Notes: generated from the sequence alone by a model not told the origin. A DNA stretch of 64,000 nt from Gemmatimonadaceae bacterium (GCA_020851035.1 JADZDM010000005.1:1-64000), one strand, 5' to 3'. Positions 33,941 to 44,443 are shown, counted from the stretch's first letter. A program made the numbers and translations.

Positions 33941-35248
33941 ATGAGTGACGAGCAGTTGCATTCACCGGTCCTCCCGTCCGTCAATCCCGCCGAGGCGTAC
34001 GCGGCCGACATGGCCCGCCTGCAGCGCACCACGCCGATCGGGCCGAGTGACGACGCCTGGCTGGTGCTCGCGCACGCGCTCACCCGCTTCAGCGAGTTGT
34101 CCGCGGCGGAGCTGAGCCAGACGATCCCGCATGCGGCCGACATGCTGGCCGTGAGCGCGGTGGCGATGGGGCTGGCGTCGGAGTCGACGGTGCTGCGCGC
34201 GGCCCGCGCGCTGCGCAGCCTGCACGACCCGCGCATCCAGCTGGCGACCGGGTACGACTCGATCACCGAGGTGGTGGTGTCCACGCAGGCGGTGGCGGAG
34301 GACCAGGAGGTGGCTGGGGCGCTCGGGCTGGCGTATGCCACGCTGACGGCGCTCCTCAGCGCGTTCGGTCCGCGGATCCGCCCGCGGATGCAGGGGAACG
34401 TGTTCGCGCAGCTCGGTCGTGCGGCGCGCCAGCTGGGCGCGAACGACATCGCGCGCGACATGTATGAAGAGGCGATGGTCGTCGGGTACGAGTCCGAGTC
34501 GCTGGACGTCGTGGCGCGGGCCGTGCTCGGCCTCGGCGTGATGGCGCTGACGCGGGGGAACTACCCGAAGGCGCGCGAGCTGTTCGAGCGTGGGCTGATG
34601 AACGCGGACCGCGCCAAGGATCCGGAGCTGATCCGGAGTGCGCACCACGGCCTGCTCAACTGCGGGCTCGCGTCCGGCGACCTCGATTCCGCGATGGTGC
34701 ATGGCTGGAACGTGCTGCGGCTGTGCATCGCCCCGGACTCGCGCGCCGAGGCGCTGATGAACATGGCGGAGATCTGCCGGCTCACCGGTGAGCACGACGC
34801 GGCGATGAAGGTGTACGCCGTGGCGATGGAGTGGACGTCGCAGCGCCGCGTGCGACTGCACGCGGCGAGCGGCGCCCTGCTTTCCGCCGCGACGAGCGGT
34901 CGCAGTGCGGAGGCAGCGCGCTATCGCGCGCTGCTGCACGAGCTGCTGCCCGCCGAGCCCGACCCGTACACGCGGGCCGTCATCGGCCTGGAGTTCGCGG
35001 ACTCGCTGCGGCGCCTCGGTGAGGCGGCCGCGGCGGGGGCACAGCTCAGCGCGGCGCGCGCGCTCGCTGCGGAGCATGAGTTTCACGAGTTGCTGCACCG
35101 TGCGGAGGCGGCAGAGCACAACACGGACGTCGCCCCGACCAAGGTCGAGGCGACGCGCCGTGCCACTCGAAGAACCCGTGCCTACCGTTCAGAGCATTTC
35201 CGGATGGTGCTTCACTCGTTGAACGGACTGACGGCCGCGTCGCTCTGA
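33941..35248 (+). CDS. TPR-like helical repeat protein
   Basis: A 435-residue cytosolic protein, nearly all alpha-helical. TPR-type segments are seen at 'GRAARQLGANDIARDMYEEAMVVGY', 'GLGVMALTRGNYPKARELFERGLMNADRAKD' and 'EICRLTGEHDAAMKVYAVAMEW' (about residues 165-300). There is no DNA-binding or enzymatic motif. The C-terminus is basic (KVEATRRATRRTRAY). It converges with the repeat-peptide gene 13 bp away and is divergent from the FHA gene (239 bp gap, no other gene seen). A scaffold or regulatory role is plausible but unproven. Confidence 0.75.
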   Translation: MSDEQLHSPVLPSVNPAEAYAADMARLQRTTPIGPSDDAWLVLAHALTRFSELSAAELSQTIPHAADMLAVSAVAMGLASESTVLRAARALRSLHDPRIQLATGYDSITEVVVSTQAVAEDQEVAGALGLAYATLTALLSAFGPRIRPRMQGNVFAQLGRAARQLGANDIARDMYEEAMVVGYESESLDVVARAVLGLGVMALTRGNYPKARELFERGLMNADRAKDPELIRSAHHGLLNCGLASGDLDSAMVHGWNVLRLCIAPDSRAEALMNMAEICRLTGEHDAAMKVYAVAMEWTSQRRVRLHAASGALLSAATSGRSAEAARYRALLHELLPAEPDPYTRAVIGLEFADSLRRLGEAAAAGAQLSAARALAAEHEFHELLHRAEAAEHNTDVAPTKVEATRRATRRTRAYRSEHFRMVLHSLNGLTAASL

Positions 35249-35261
35249 GCGACGGCGAGCG

Positions 35262-35549
35262 TCAGTGGTTGGTCGCGGCGGGCGTCGCGCGGCGGGCGCT
35301 CACCCAGGGCAGCGTCGGGGCGGTGTTCACGTCGGCCCAGGGCAGTGTCGGGGCGGCGTTCACGTCGGCCCAGGGCAGCGTCGGCGCGGAGTTCACGTCC
35401 ACCCAGGGCAGCGTCGGCGCACGGCCCGTGGTGTCGCCGTCGGCGTTGAAGTCGGCGATGGGCGAGGTCGGGCCATTGGCACATGCTGCGAGGCCGGCGG
35501 TGAGCAGCGTGATCGCTGCGACAGTCATGCGGTGGCGGATCGTCGTCAT
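35262..35549 (-). CDS. Small repeat lipoprotein with four APTLPW motifs
   Basis: A 95-residue protein. The signal peptide MTTIRHRMTVAAITLLTAGLAAC ends in a lipobox (LAAC), so the mature protein would be about 70 residues attached to a membrane. Most of it is four copies of APTLPW followed by a VDVN/ADVN-type stretch, 11 residues each (APTLPWVDVNS, APTLPWADVNA, APTLPWADVNT, APTLPWVSARR). I know of no family. It is divergent from the receiver-like AraC regulator, with 38 bp between starts, and convergent with the TPR gene. It could be a repeat-type structural peptide or a precursor; see findings. Confidence 0.7.
   Translation of the reverse strand: MTTIRHRMTVAAITLLTAGLAACANGPTSPIADFNADGDTTGRAPTLPWVDVNSAPTLPWADVNAAPTLPWADVNTAPTLPWVSARRATPAATNH
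35303..35434 (-). repeat. Four 33-bp tandem repeats
   Basis: The unit start CCCAGGGCAG recurs at 35303, 35336, 35369 and 35402, an exact 33-bp spacing (11 codons). The repeats are near-identical and encode the APTLPW motif of the small lipoprotein; the fourth diverges after about 20 bp. Silent changes between copies are few, which suggests recent duplication or conversion. Confidence 0.85.
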
Positions 35550-35587
35550 TGTCTGTGTCCTGAAGTGGGTGTAAGCCAAAGGTGCCG

Positions 35588-36613
35588 ATGCCGGCGTCGA
35601 TCACCGCACACGGTGCGGGCACCACCCTCACCGGATGGGAAACCGTGGGACTTTCGTTGCTCGACTCCTCGCGACAGAACCAGACGAGACCGCTCGAGCG
35701 CGTCGTCGCGGCCCTCGTTCGCGACCGGCGGGACCTCGCGCGACTGGCCGAGGCCCTCCGCCCGTCAGTCTCGGCACCGGAGGCGGGGGTGCTGCACACC
35801 TTCGACCGCGTAGACAAGCTCGACAGTGCGCTCCAGCGCACTCACTTCGACGTGCTCGTCATCGAGCCTACCGACGCCGACGGCATCTCCACCGAGGAGA
35901 CGATCCGCGGCATTCGCGCCCGCTTCCCGCGACTCTCCGTGCTCGGACACGTGGTGATGAAGCCCGGCGTGTCGTCGCAGGTGCTCTCCTTCGCGCGCGC
36001 CGGCGTGCACGAACTGATCGTCGCCGGCATCGACGACTCGGCGTCGGTCCTCCGCATCGCGCTGCAGCGTGCGGCCCAGCGCTGCCTGACCGAGGAGGTG
36101 TTCTCGGAGGTCAGCGCGTCGCTCCCGCGCGAGGCGGCCAACCTCGTGCGCTACTGCCTCGAGCATGCCAGCGAATCACCGTCCATCGACGTGATCTCGC
36201 GCGCCCTCGGTGTCCACCGTCGGACGCTCGTCAACCGGATGCAGAACGCGATGTTGCCACCGCCGAGTGAACTCGGTGCCTGGGCACGCATCCTCCTCGC
36301 CGCACGCTACCTCGAGATGCCGGGGCGCTCGGTGGAGTGGGTGGCGCTCACGGTCGGGTATCCCTCCGCGAACGCGCTGCGCAACGCGCTGAAGAAGTAC
36401 ACCGGCCTGGTGCCCAGCGAACTGCGTGAGGACGACGGGTTCGCGCGCGCCACGCTGGCCTTCCGCTCGGCGCTGCTGGAGTCGTCGCGCCGCATCGGTC
36501 CGATGCTGGTGCGTGTGTCCCACGAGTCACGCCAGCCGCCGGTGAGCGCCACCCGACCCGCCGTCGTTCCGCGCGCCCGTGCCTCGGCCGAGAACAACAC
36601 CGCCCGCCTCTGA
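35588..36613 (+). CDS. Receiver-like domain plus AraC-type DNA-binding regulator
   Basis: A 341-residue regulator. The N-terminal part (about 30-160) looks like a response-regulator receiver (FDVLVIEPTDADGISTEETIRGIR, RLSVLGHV) but the usual phospho-acceptor Asp position appears as Glu and no conserved Lys is visible, so it is probably a pseudo-receiver. The C-terminal part (about 185-285) is an AraC-type helix-turn-helix: IDVISRALGVHRRTLVNRM and EWVALTVGYPSANALRNALKKYTGLVPSELR. A basic tail follows. The AAAGG before the ATG at 35588 favours this start over GTG 35582. It is divergent from the repeat lipoprotein, a likely target. Confidence 0.78.
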   Translation: MPASITAHGAGTTLTGWETVGLSLLDSSRQNQTRPLERVVAALVRDRRDLARLAEALRPSVSAPEAGVLHTFDRVDKLDSALQRTHFDVLVIEPTDADGISTEETIRGIRARFPRLSVLGHVVMKPGVSSQVLSFARAGVHELIVAGIDDSASVLRIALQRAAQRCLTEEVFSEVSASLPREAANLVRYCLEHASESPSIDVISRALGVHRRTLVNRMQNAMLPPPSELGAWARILLAARYLEMPGRSVEWVALTVGYPSANALRNALKKYTGLVPSELREDDGFARATLAFRSALLESSRRIGPMLVRVSHESRQPPVSATRPAVVPRARASAENNTARL

Positions 36614-36622
36614 CCCCGCAAT

Positions 36623-36711
36623 CCGGTGACAGTGCACCGATTGCGCCGATTCGAAAAAACCGGTGACAGAAAAAACCGGTGACAGTGCCGTATTTGCGCG
36701 TTTTCGGTGAC
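36623..36711. repeat. REP-like CCGGTGACAG repeats
   Basis: CCGGTGACAG occurs at 36623, 36660 and 36676, with a degenerate CGGTGAC at 36705. A perfect 16-bp direct repeat (AAAAAACCGGTGACAG) lies at 36654-36669 and 36670-36685. The cluster fills the 123-bp gap between the convergent regulator and DUF6174 genes. It looks like the remains of a short interspersed repeat family. Confidence 0.6.
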
Positions 36712-36736
36712 CGTGCTCTGCCTGGGTGCTGCCCCG

Positions 36737-37192
36737 TCAGCGCAAGGCCACCAGGCTGTCGGCCCCGACGAATCCACCCGCGTCGTTCTCCGGGGTGCCC
36801 CACTTCACCTGCCTCGGGTAGCCCAGCGCGGGATCGTACGCCACCGTGAGGTGACCGGGATCGTCGCGCAGCTGCTGCCGCACGAACGCGAAGAGACTGT
36901 CCACCGCGGGACGATACGCGACCGGCTCATCGGCACCATCCTCGCGCGACACCACCCGCACCACCTGCCCGGCGATCACCGTCACCTCGGCACTGCCATG
37001 GGTGACGCAGAAGCAGCTGAGTGAATGCACGTAGCGATACGACGTGATGCCGGCACTTCGCCAGCGTGACTCCGCCGCCTCGAACTGCTTCACGCGTGCG
37101 GTCGAGCCGAGGGGATCACACCCTGACACCGCGGCGAGCAGGAACACGAGCATGGCGGCTCGCCGGCGTGTGACCGTGTGCAGGATCGTCAT
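36737..37192 (-). CDS. DUF6174-like lipoprotein
   Basis: A 151-residue protein with a lipoprotein signal (FLLAAVSGC). The mature domain has 'WRSAGITSYRYVHSLSCFCVTHGSAEVTVIAGQVVRVV' and DPALGYPRQVKWG, the pattern of the DUF6174 family (SYxY...C.C...V.V..G.V, then D..YG.P). Its function is not known. The start overlaps the stop of a possible small gene by four bases (ATGA). Confidence 0.75.
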   Translation of the reverse strand: MTILHTVTRRRAAMLVFLLAAVSGCDPLGSTARVKQFEAAESRWRSAGITSYRYVHSLSCFCVTHGSAEVTVIAGQVVRVVSREDGADEPVAYRPAVDSLFAFVRQQLRDDPGHLTVAYDPALGYPRQVKWGTPENDAGGFVGADSLVALR

Positions 37193-37377
37193 GGCAGCGC
37201 CCCCAGGTTCTCGAGCCGGACGCGCAACGCACCCTGCGGACATGGCGCACCGGCGGCGCACCCCGACCGCGGCTGCCCTGACCTGCGGCCGGACCGGTCG
37301 CCGGGTTCGGCGTCTCCGCCAGTCGCGAGCGACCCGGACAGCAGCTCGGCGATGGATCGGGTGACGATTTCGGGCAT
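37189..37377 (-). CDS. Possible small gene coupled to DUF6174 lipoprotein
   Basis: A 62-residue frame (MPEIVTRSIAELLSGSLATGG...) that ends in an ATGA overlap with the DUF6174 start. It carries a GCAAGAPC cysteine pair and ends LGALP. It has no known family and may be a leader peptide or a chance frame; the overlap is the main support. An earlier in-frame start lies at 37413. Confidence 0.35.
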   Translation of the reverse strand: MPEIVTRSIAELLSGSLATGGDAEPGDRSGRRSGQPRSGCAAGAPCPQGALRVRLENLGALP

Positions 37378-37464
37378 GTCAACGGGTCGGAGGTGGGTCG
37401 GGACCGCTGGCATACCCGGATGATCCAGCCTCGGTCACGGTCGCAGCTATCCGGCAAAGGCATT

Positions 37465-37506
37465 CGTCAACAGTTTTGTTGACGGATTGCGAAACCCGAC
37501 TACTTT
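37465..37506 (+). promoter_or_regulatory. suf operon promoter with SufR-type operator
   Basis: CGTCAACAGTTTTGTTGACG (37465-37484) is a perfect inverted repeat with 8-bp arms and contains CAAC-N6-GTTG, the operator known for SufR in cyanobacteria. The TTGACG (37479-37484) in its right arm is a -35, followed by a 16-bp spacer and TACTTT (37501-37506) as -10. The repressor site therefore covers the -35. The predicted transcription start (about 37513-37514) coincides with the ATG of sufR, so the mRNA is probably leaderless. Confidence 0.8.
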
Positions 37507-37513
37507 ACTTTGC

Positions 37514-38224
37514 ATGGAAGAGATGGGCACGGCCCTCGTCGGGTATCGTGGGATCCAGGCGGAGCTGCTGCTGGCGCTGAAGAAGCACCAGCCGCTCACC
37601 GCCCGGGAGCTCGCGGCGCGCTTCGATCTCACGCCGAATGCGATGCGGCGGCACCTCGAGACACTCGAGGCGGCCGGCATCGTGCGGCACACCCGCGAGG
37701 TGCGCGGGGTGGGCGGCCCGGTGCATGCCTTCACGCTCACCGGCAGCGGCGAGGCACTGTTCCCGCGCTCGTACGGGAACGTGCTGCTGGAAACGCTCGA
37801 CGCGCTGGCGGCGGAGCATGGTCGCGAAGGCGTCGCGGACTTCTTCCGGCGGAAGTGGACCGCGATGGCGGCGGAGGCGGCACCCGCACTGCACCAGCTG
37901 CCACTGGAGGAGCGGGTGCAGCTGGTGGCCGAGTTGTGGACGTCGCTCGGCTACATGGCGGAGGCGGATGTCGAGGAGGGGACCGGGTTGCCGTTGCTGC
38001 GCAAGCACAACTGCGCCATCCGGGCCGTGGCGGAGCGGTACCCCGAGGTGTGCGCGACCGAGGCGGAGTTCATCGCCGAGGTGGTGGGCGTGGCGGCCGC
38101 GCGGCGGCAGCACATCCTGGCGGGATGCAACACCTGTGTGTACGTGATGGGCGGGGGGCAGCAGGCGCCCGGCCCACGAGAGTTCGCAACGAGCAACGCC
38201 GGTGACCGGCGTGGAGATGCGTGA
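37514..38224 (+). CDS. sufR: Fe-S-responsive repressor of the suf operon
   Basis: A 236-residue regulator with an N-terminal winged helix ([36 protein letters not shown], DeoR/ArsR-like) and a C-terminal domain with four conserved cysteines: HNCAI, PEVCAT and AGCNTC. In SufR these hold the [4Fe-4S] cluster, and loss of cluster relieves repression of suf genes. It is the first gene of the operon and overlaps or abuts sufB. The start is the ATG at 37514; an upstream in-frame start would lie inside the promoter. Confidence 0.9.
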   Translation: MEEMGTALVGYRGIQAELLLALKKHQPLTARELAARFDLTPNAMRRHLETLEAAGIVRHTREVRGVGGPVHAFTLTGSGEALFPRSYGNVLLETLDALAAEHGREGVADFFRRKWTAMAAEAAPALHQLPLEERVQLVAELWTSLGYMAEADVEEGTGLPLLRKHNCAIRAVAERYPEVCATEAEFIAEVVGVAAARRQHILAGCNTCVYVMGGGQQAPGPREFATSNAGDRRGDA

Positions 38225-38228
38225 CGCA

Positions 38229-39662
<1,434 letters not shown>

Positions 39663-39715
39663 GCCGAACGCCTGGACCGAATCCGATTCTTCACACACGC
39701 TGCGACGAGAACCAC

Positions 39716-40470
<755 letters not shown>

Positions 40471-40474
<4 letters not shown>

Positions 40475-41787
40475 GCGTCGCACACTGGCAGGCGGCGTTC
40501 GCCGCCCGCAGCACCGCCGGTGAGCCGGCGTGGCTGGCCCCGATGCGGGTGGACGCGATGGCGGAGTTCAGCCGCCTCGGCTTCCCGACCCCGGCACTCG
40601 AGGACTGGCACTACACGTCGCTGGCTGCGGTGGCCGAGGTGCCCTTCGGCATCGGGGCGTCCGCATCGGGGACCACCGTGGCCGACCTGGCACCGTACAT
40701 GGTCAGCGCCGAGTTCCCGACGCTGGTGCTCCTCAACGGCGTCCATTCACCGGCGCTGTCCTCGCTGGATGCGCTCCCGGCCGGCGTGCGCGTGCTGACC
40801 CTCGCGCAGGCCTGGACCGAGATGCCCGGCCTGGTGCAGGCACACCTGGGCACGGTCGCCACCAGCGCGCATGCGCTCACCTCGCTCAACACCGCCCTGC
40901 TGCAGGACGGCGTGGTGGTGGTGGTGCCGAAGGACGTGGTGACCGACACGCCGATCCACATCCTGCACGTGGCCGACGCCGCCGCCGCCGGCACCGCGCG
41001 ATTCCCGCGCACGCTGATCATCGCGGACCGCTTCGCGAAGGCCACCGTGCTCGAGAGCTTCATCGGGCTGTCCGACGTGACGTACCTCACCAACCACGTC
41101 GCCGAAGTGGTGGTGGGCGAGAACGCCACCATCACGCACACGAAGATCCAGCGTGAGTCGGAGCACGCCACCCACGTCAGCACCACCGAGGTGCACCAGG
41201 CGCGCGACAGCCACTACGTGAACTTCTCGATGGCGATGGGCGCGCGCCTCAGCCGCACCAACGTCTACACGGTGCTGGACGGCGAGAACTGCGGTGCCAC
41301 GCTCAACGGCCTGTACCTCGGCAAGGGCACGCAGCACACCGATCACCAGACGCGCATCGAGCACGCCCAGCCGAACTGCTTCAGCCGCGAGCTGTACAAG
41401 GGCGTGCTGGACGGCTCGTCGCACGCGGTGTTCAACGGCAAGGTGTACGTGCATCCGATCGCGCAGAAGACCGACGGCAAGCAGAGCAACCACACGCTGC
41501 TCCTCTCTCCCGAGGCCCGCATCGACACCAAGCCGCAGCTCGAGATCTTCGCCGACGACGTGAAGTGCACCCACGGCGCCACCGTCGGCCGCATGGACGA
41601 GGCGGGGCTGTTCTACATGAAGAGCCGCGGCGTGCCGGCCGAGACGGCGCGCCGGCTGCTGACGTACGCGTTTGCCGCCGACGTGCTCGAGACGATCGAG
41701 GACGCCACGGTGAAGGAGGCGATGGAGCGCATCACACTGGAGCGGTACGCCGGCGCCACCGCCGTCACGGCTGCGACCACCGCCTGA
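40471..41787 (+). CDS. sufD: Fe-S cluster scaffold subunit SufD
   Basis: A 438-residue SufB paralogue of the scaffold complex. 'HILHVADAAAAGTARFPRTLIIADRFAKATVLESFIGL' begins the beta-helix, and SHAVFNGKVYVHPIAQKTDGKQSNHTLLLS with GRMDEAGLFYMKSRG are SufD-typical. The start is the GTG at 40471 overlapping the sufC stop, indicating coupling. The N-terminal alpha-helical region (1 to about 100) is SufD-like. Confidence 0.95.
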
Positions 41788-41803
41788 CCCGCCAGCGGAC
41801 TTC

Positions 41804-42259
41804 ATGGCTGACCTCGACGAGCTCTACCAGAGCATCATCCTCGACCACAACCGCCGGCCGCGCAACTACGGCGAGCCGGCACGCTGCAGCCACCACGCGA
41901 GCGGGCGCAACCCGCTCTGCGGCGATGAGGTCACCGTGTGGCTGACGGTCGCCGATGACGTGATCACCGACGTGCACTTCGTCGGCCAGGGCTGCGCGAT
42001 CTCGAAGGCGTCGAGCTCGCTGATGACGGAGGCCGTGCGCGGAAAGACGCGCGCCGAGGCGCTGGCCATGTTCGACGCCGTGCACGACCTGCTCACCGGC
42101 AAGGCCGATCCCGTCGCCGAACGGAAGCGACTCGGGCAGATCGCCGCACTCGGCGGCGTGTCGCGTTTCCCGATCCGGGTGAAGTGTGCCTCGCTCGGCT
42201 GGCACGCCTTCCGCAACGCCCTGCAGGGTGCGCCCCAGGATGGGGTGGCGGCACCGTGA
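41804..42259 (+). CDS. sufU: SufU, zinc-dependent sulfurtransferase
   Basis: A 151-residue IscU-fold protein that accepts sulfur from SufS. The three metal-binding cysteines are present: NPLCGDEV, GCAISKASSS and IRVKCASL, and the SKASSS insertion region is characteristic of SufU rather than IscU scaffolds. 'ELYQSIILDHNRRPRNYG' is the standard N-terminus. It ends in a GTGA overlap with the Rieske gene. Confidence 0.93.
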   Translation: MADLDELYQSIILDHNRRPRNYGEPARCSHHASGRNPLCGDEVTVWLTVADDVITDVHFVGQGCAISKASSSLMTEAVRGKTRAEALAMFDAVHDLLTGKADPVAERKRLGQIAALGGVSRFPIRVKCASLGWHAFRNALQGAPQDGVAAP

Positions 42260-42600
42260 GTGACATCGGTCGCGCCCCGGCGCACGCCGTTGCATCGCTG
42301 GCCGACGTCCCGGTCGGCACGCTCAGGGCCGTCACGCTGCCCTCCGGCGAGAAGGTCTGCCTGGTGCACACGGTGGCCGGCGTCTGCGCGCTGGCCGATC
42401 GCTGCACCCATCGGGACTTCCCCCTCTCGGCCGGCGAGGTGACGCCCGACGGGCTGGTGGAGTGCGCATGGCACGGTGCGCAGTTCGACCCGCGGACCGG
42501 GGTGATGCTCACCGGTCCCGGCGGGGACGATGTGCGCACGTACCAGGTGCAGGTCGAGGACGACACGATCCTGATCACCCCGACCACTGCCGGCTCATGA
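42256..42600 (+). CDS. Rieske [2Fe-2S] ferredoxin
   Basis: A 114-residue protein with one Rieske cluster site: CTHRDFPLS (C-x-H) and CAWHG (C-x2-H). It has the length of NirD/bphF-type small ferredoxins. The GTG start overlaps the sufU stop by 4 bases and the stop overlaps the sufS start (ATGA). Small Rieske proteins occur in suf operons of other bacteria; the electron donor/acceptor role in assembly is assumed. Confidence 0.9.
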   Translation: MSDIGRAPAHAVASLADVPVGTLRAVTLPSGEKVCLVHTVAGVCALADRCTHRDFPLSAGEVTPDGLVECAWHGAQFDPRTGVMLTGPGGDDVRTYQVQVEDDTILITPTTAGS

Positions 42601-43823
42601 CATCCCTCGCGCCCCGCGCCGACTTTCCGCTCCTGGCCGGCGACCCGGCCCTGCACTACCTCGACTCCGCCGCCACGGCGCAGAAGCCGCAGGTGGTGCT
42701 GGACGCGCTGCAGCACTACTACACCCACGACAACGCCAACCCGCATCGCGGTGCCTACGCCCTCTCGGCGCGTGCGACGGAGCGCTACCACGACGCCCGT
42801 GGCACGGTCGCCCGCTTCATCGGTGCGCGGGATGCCGACTGCACCCTGTTCGTGCGCGGCACCACCGAGGCGATGAACCTGGTGGCGTACGCCTGGGGCA
42901 CGGCGAACGTCGGCGCCGGGGATGCGGTGCTGGTGACCGCCATGGATCACCATGCGAGCTTCGTGACGTTCCAGCAGCTCGCGCTGCGCGCCGGCGCCGA
43001 GCTCCGGATCGTGGAACTCACGCCGGATGGGGCCCTCGACCTCGAGTCACTGCGGTCGCAGCTCGATGCGCGGGTGAAGCTGGTCGCCGTCCCGCATGTG
43101 TCGAACGCGCTCGGCACCATCAATCCCGTCACGACGATCGTCGGGATGGCGCATGCGGTGGGTGCGGTGGTGGTGTGTGACGGTGCGCAGGCGGTGCCGC
43201 ACCTGGCCGTGGACGTCGAGGCGCTCGGCGTGGACTTCTACGCCTTCAGCGGACACAAGCTCGGCGGGCCGATGGGGATCGGCGTGCTCTGGGGCAGGCG
43301 CGCGCTGCTGGAGCGGATGGCTCCGTGGCAGTTCGGCGGCGACATGATCGAGGTCGTCGGTGACCGCACCACCACCTTCAACGCATTGCCGCATCGCTTC
43401 GAGGCCGGCACCCCGAATGCCGCCGATGCGATCGGCCTCGCCGCGGCCTGCGACTACCTCACCGCGCTCGGCATGGATCGCGTGCGCGCGCACGAGGTCG
43501 CGCTCACGGGCACGATGCTGGCGGCCCTGCGCGGGCTGGAGGGCATCCGCATCTTCGGCCCCGCCGATGCCGAGGGGCGCAGTGGCGTGGTGAGCTTCGC
43601 GTTCGACGAGGTGCATCCCCACGACCTCGCCACCATCCTCGACGAGCATGGGGTGTGCGTGCGGGCCGGCCACCACTGTGCCCAGCCCCTCATGCGCCGC
43701 CTCGGCGTGCCGGCGACGGCGCGGGCCTCGGTGTGGGTGCACTCGTCCCCGGACGACATCACGGCGCTGGTGACCGCACTGCAGCACGCCCGTGTGCTGT
43801 TTGCCGATGGCGCCCTCCGCTGA
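42597..43823 (+). CDS. sufS: Cysteine desulfurase SufS
   Basis: A 408-residue PLP enzyme that takes sulfur from cysteine and delivers it to SufU. The PLP lysine lies in SGHKLGGPMG, the active cysteine in RAGHHCAQPLM, and NPHRGAYALSARAT is the type II (SufS) N-terminus. The start overlaps the Rieske stop. It overlaps the second sufU by 17 bp. Confidence 0.96.
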   Translation: MTSLAPRADFPLLAGDPALHYLDSAATAQKPQVVLDALQHYYTHDNANPHRGAYALSARATERYHDARGTVARFIGARDADCTLFVRGTTEAMNLVAYAWGTANVGAGDAVLVTAMDHHASFVTFQQLALRAGAELRIVELTPDGALDLESLRSQLDARVKLVAVPHVSNALGTINPVTTIVGMAHAVGAVVVCDGAQAVPHLAVDVEALGVDFYAFSGHKLGGPMGIGVLWGRRALLERMAPWQFGGDMIEVVGDRTTTFNALPHRFEAGTPNAADAIGLAAACDYLTALGMDRVRAHEVALTGTMLAALRGLEGIRIFGPADAEGRSGVVSFAFDEVHPHDLATILDEHGVCVRAGHHCAQPLMRRLGVPATARASVWVHSSPDDITALVTALQHARVLFADGALR

Positions 43824-44289
43824 CCCGGTCCCGGTGACCCTCCCGCCGGCGCCCGACGCCGGTCTCGCATCGCTGTACCAGGAGATCATCCTCTCCCACT
43901 ACCGTGCGCCCCGTCACCGCGGCGTGCTGGCCGGTGCGGTACCGGCCGTGGAGCATCGCAACCCGCTCTGCGGCGACGTGCTGGCCCTCCAGCTGGAATT
44001 CGCCGGGGACCGGATCACGGACGCTGCCTTCACGGCGCGCGCCTGCTCCATCACGCAGGCCACGGCGTCGATGCTGCTGGACCGCCTGATCGGCACCAGC
44101 CGCGCGGAGGCCCTGGTGCTGGTCGCCCGTGTCGAGGCGCTGATCGAGGCCTCCCCGGCTGCGGGCGCCACTCCCGCCGACGAGCTGGGCGACCTGCGCG
44201 CCCTTGCCAGCGTCGCCAGATTCCCGGCGCGGCGCGCCTGCGTCCGCCTCGTGACCGGCGCCGCAACCGAGGCGCTCACCGGCGCCTGA
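43807..44289 (+). CDS. Second SufU-like protein
   Basis: A 160-residue IscU-fold paralogue of SufU. It keeps the three cysteines in RNPLCGDVL, ARACSITQAT and RRACVRL, so it may also bind zinc or iron. The central region differs: SKASSS becomes TQATAS, and the C-terminus is shorter. The frame starts inside the 3' end of sufS (17-bp overlap), and the gene ends the operon. It may be a specialised sulfur acceptor or a scaffold; the other SufU is canonical. Confidence 0.88.
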   Translation: MAPSADPVPVTLPPAPDAGLASLYQEIILSHYRAPRHRGVLAGAVPAVEHRNPLCGDVLALQLEFAGDRITDAAFTARACSITQATASMLLDRLIGTSRAEALVLVARVEALIEASPAAGATPADELGDLRALASVARFPARRACVRLVTGAATEALTGA

Positions 44290-44443
44290 GCGGGCATCGA
44301 CCGGCGGCAGCGGTCTGACCATTCGCCCGCCGGATCGTCCCAGTCACTGAGCGGCAGCTCCGGGCCGCGCCAGTCACCTCACGGTGGCGGGCGCGCCACT
44401 CGCAACGGGCATGCGCCGCGCTTCCGTTCCCCTTGCACACGAC

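Noticed and set aside
35303-35434. CRISPR-like short regular repeats
   Set aside because: The repeats are directly adjacent with no unique spacers, are coding in frame at 11 codons, and no cas gene is near.
35265-35813. Plus-strand glycine-rich repeat frame (GVHVGPGQ-type) resembling collagen
   Set aside because: It is the complement of the 33-bp repeats of the APTLPW lipoprotein and lacks a signal or start context; the minus frame has a lipobox and short divergent promoter gap.
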